From Gemmatimonadota bacterium (GTDB lineage: Bacteria > Gemmatimonadota > Gemmatimonadetes > Palauibacterales > Palauibacteraceae), in contig JAOTWC010000120.1 of assembly GCA_029863105.1 (NCBI GenBank), positions 1-5,309 of the forward strand: a DNA stretch of 5,309 nt. Reading direction: 5' to 3'. Below are positions 5,071-5,309 of this stretch, in pieces. Position 1 is the first letter of the stretch. Every line of letters starts with the position of its first letter. The translations under genes and the position numbers were made by a program. The notes under the pieces were generated by a model. It made no database searches. It was not told the origin of the DNA and worked only from the letters and a program-made list of their open reading frames with translations.

Positions 5071-5309
5071 CTAATCGGAGGAGAGTTGTCCGGCGAGTCG
5101 GGCGAGCGCCGCGGGCAGGTCGGGCCGGAGTTCGAGGACATCGAACAGCGGGTCGGATCCGAGCCGCTCGAGACGCCCCGGCATCGATCGGATCGTGTAT
5201 TGCTCGATCCGCAGGCGACGCGTCACCTCCGTCCACTTCAAAGGTGCCGAGACGAGAGCTCCCGGAACCGGCCGGACGCTGAATGGGGCGGCAAGCAGTT
5301 GCCCCCGCC
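5071..5309 (-). CDS. ligD: LigD-family NHEJ polymerase (AEP/PolDom), C-terminal end, 5' partial
   Basis: The minus strand is open from the window edge to a TAG at 5073-5071, giving 79 residues. RGQLLAAPFSVRPVPGALVS followed by APLKWTEV, then the IEQYTIRSMPGRLERLGSDP segment, is the characteristic C-terminal part of the LigD polymerase domain (compare the usual APYSVR-PGAPVSTPL-W pattern and the F/YTIR-P-RL segment). LigD polymerases are archaeo-eukaryotic-primase-type enzymes. They fill and extend broken DNA ends together with Ku and a DNA ligase in bacterial non-homologous end joining. The protein ends soon after the polymerase domain, so it is either a stand-alone polymerase or a LigD with polymerase last. 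The catalytic Asp residues lie outside the window. The DUF72 gene follows closely. Confidence 0.85.
   Translation of the reverse strand, partial: RGQLLAAPFSVRPVPGALVSAPLKWTEVTRRLRIEQYTIRSMPGRLERLGSDPLFDVLELRPDLPAALARLAGQLSSD

Noticed and set aside
4997..5236. 79-codon minus-strand open frame overlapping the start of DUF72
   Set aside because: It is in a different frame from the LigD-type sequence that ends at 5071 and has an Arg/Ala/Pro-rich shadow composition.

Overview
This is a GC-rich bacterial window with tightly packed genes, one AT-rich intergenic island, and two gene blocks that converge on a strong hairpin terminator. The gene set is an M19 dipeptidase, an alkyltransferase-like repair protein, an ECF sigma/anti-sigma/CpxP-like trio, a TadE pseudopilin, a LigD-type polymerase and a DUF72 protein. 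It would suit a free-living, high-GC, Gram-negative-type bacterium, for example of the Gemmatimonadota kind. That placement is an impression from gene content, not a phylogenetic result.

Plus strand, 1-2808. The window opens inside a membrane-dipeptidase (M19) gene. Eight bases later comes a 109-residue alkyltransferase-like (ATL) protein whose active-site cysteine position is tryptophan (PWHRV). Five bases further on begins an ECF-type sigma factor. It overlaps by ATGA a single-pass membrane protein that is probably its anti-sigma factor, and that gene is followed 3 bases on by a membrane-anchored CpxP/CnrX-like protein. The last three genes look like one envelope-stress or metal-sensing signalling module. 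ATL and the dipeptidase may be co-transcribed with it.

Plus strand, 2809-3850. A 253-base spacer holds a 6-bp dyad, a 60-base AT-rich island (about 27% GC by hand count) and a very good match to a sigma-54 -24/-12 promoter (2968-2983). This promoter should drive a 65-residue single-pass membrane protein, possibly a divergent Flp-type pilin, and a TadE-like pseudopilin with an intact G|xxxxE prepilin motif. A 12-bp perfect-stem hairpin at 3809-3848 closes the block, so the pair looks like a small stand-alone cassette and not part of a full tad operon.

Minus strand, 5309-3892. The 3' end of a LigD-family polymerase (NHEJ AEP polymerase) gene enters from the right edge. It is followed 9 bases later by a DUF72/YecE-family gene and then, after 96 bases, by an unrecognised 123-residue protein with an acidic C-terminal part. 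The polymerase and DUF72 genes are almost certainly co-transcribed, which suggests a DNA-repair link for DUF72.

The points most worth a second look are the sigma-54-type promoter architecture in front of the pilin-like pair, the ECF/anti-sigma/CpxP-like trio with a candidate self-regulated promoter that would give a leaderless GTG start, and the LigD-Pol/DUF72 pairing.
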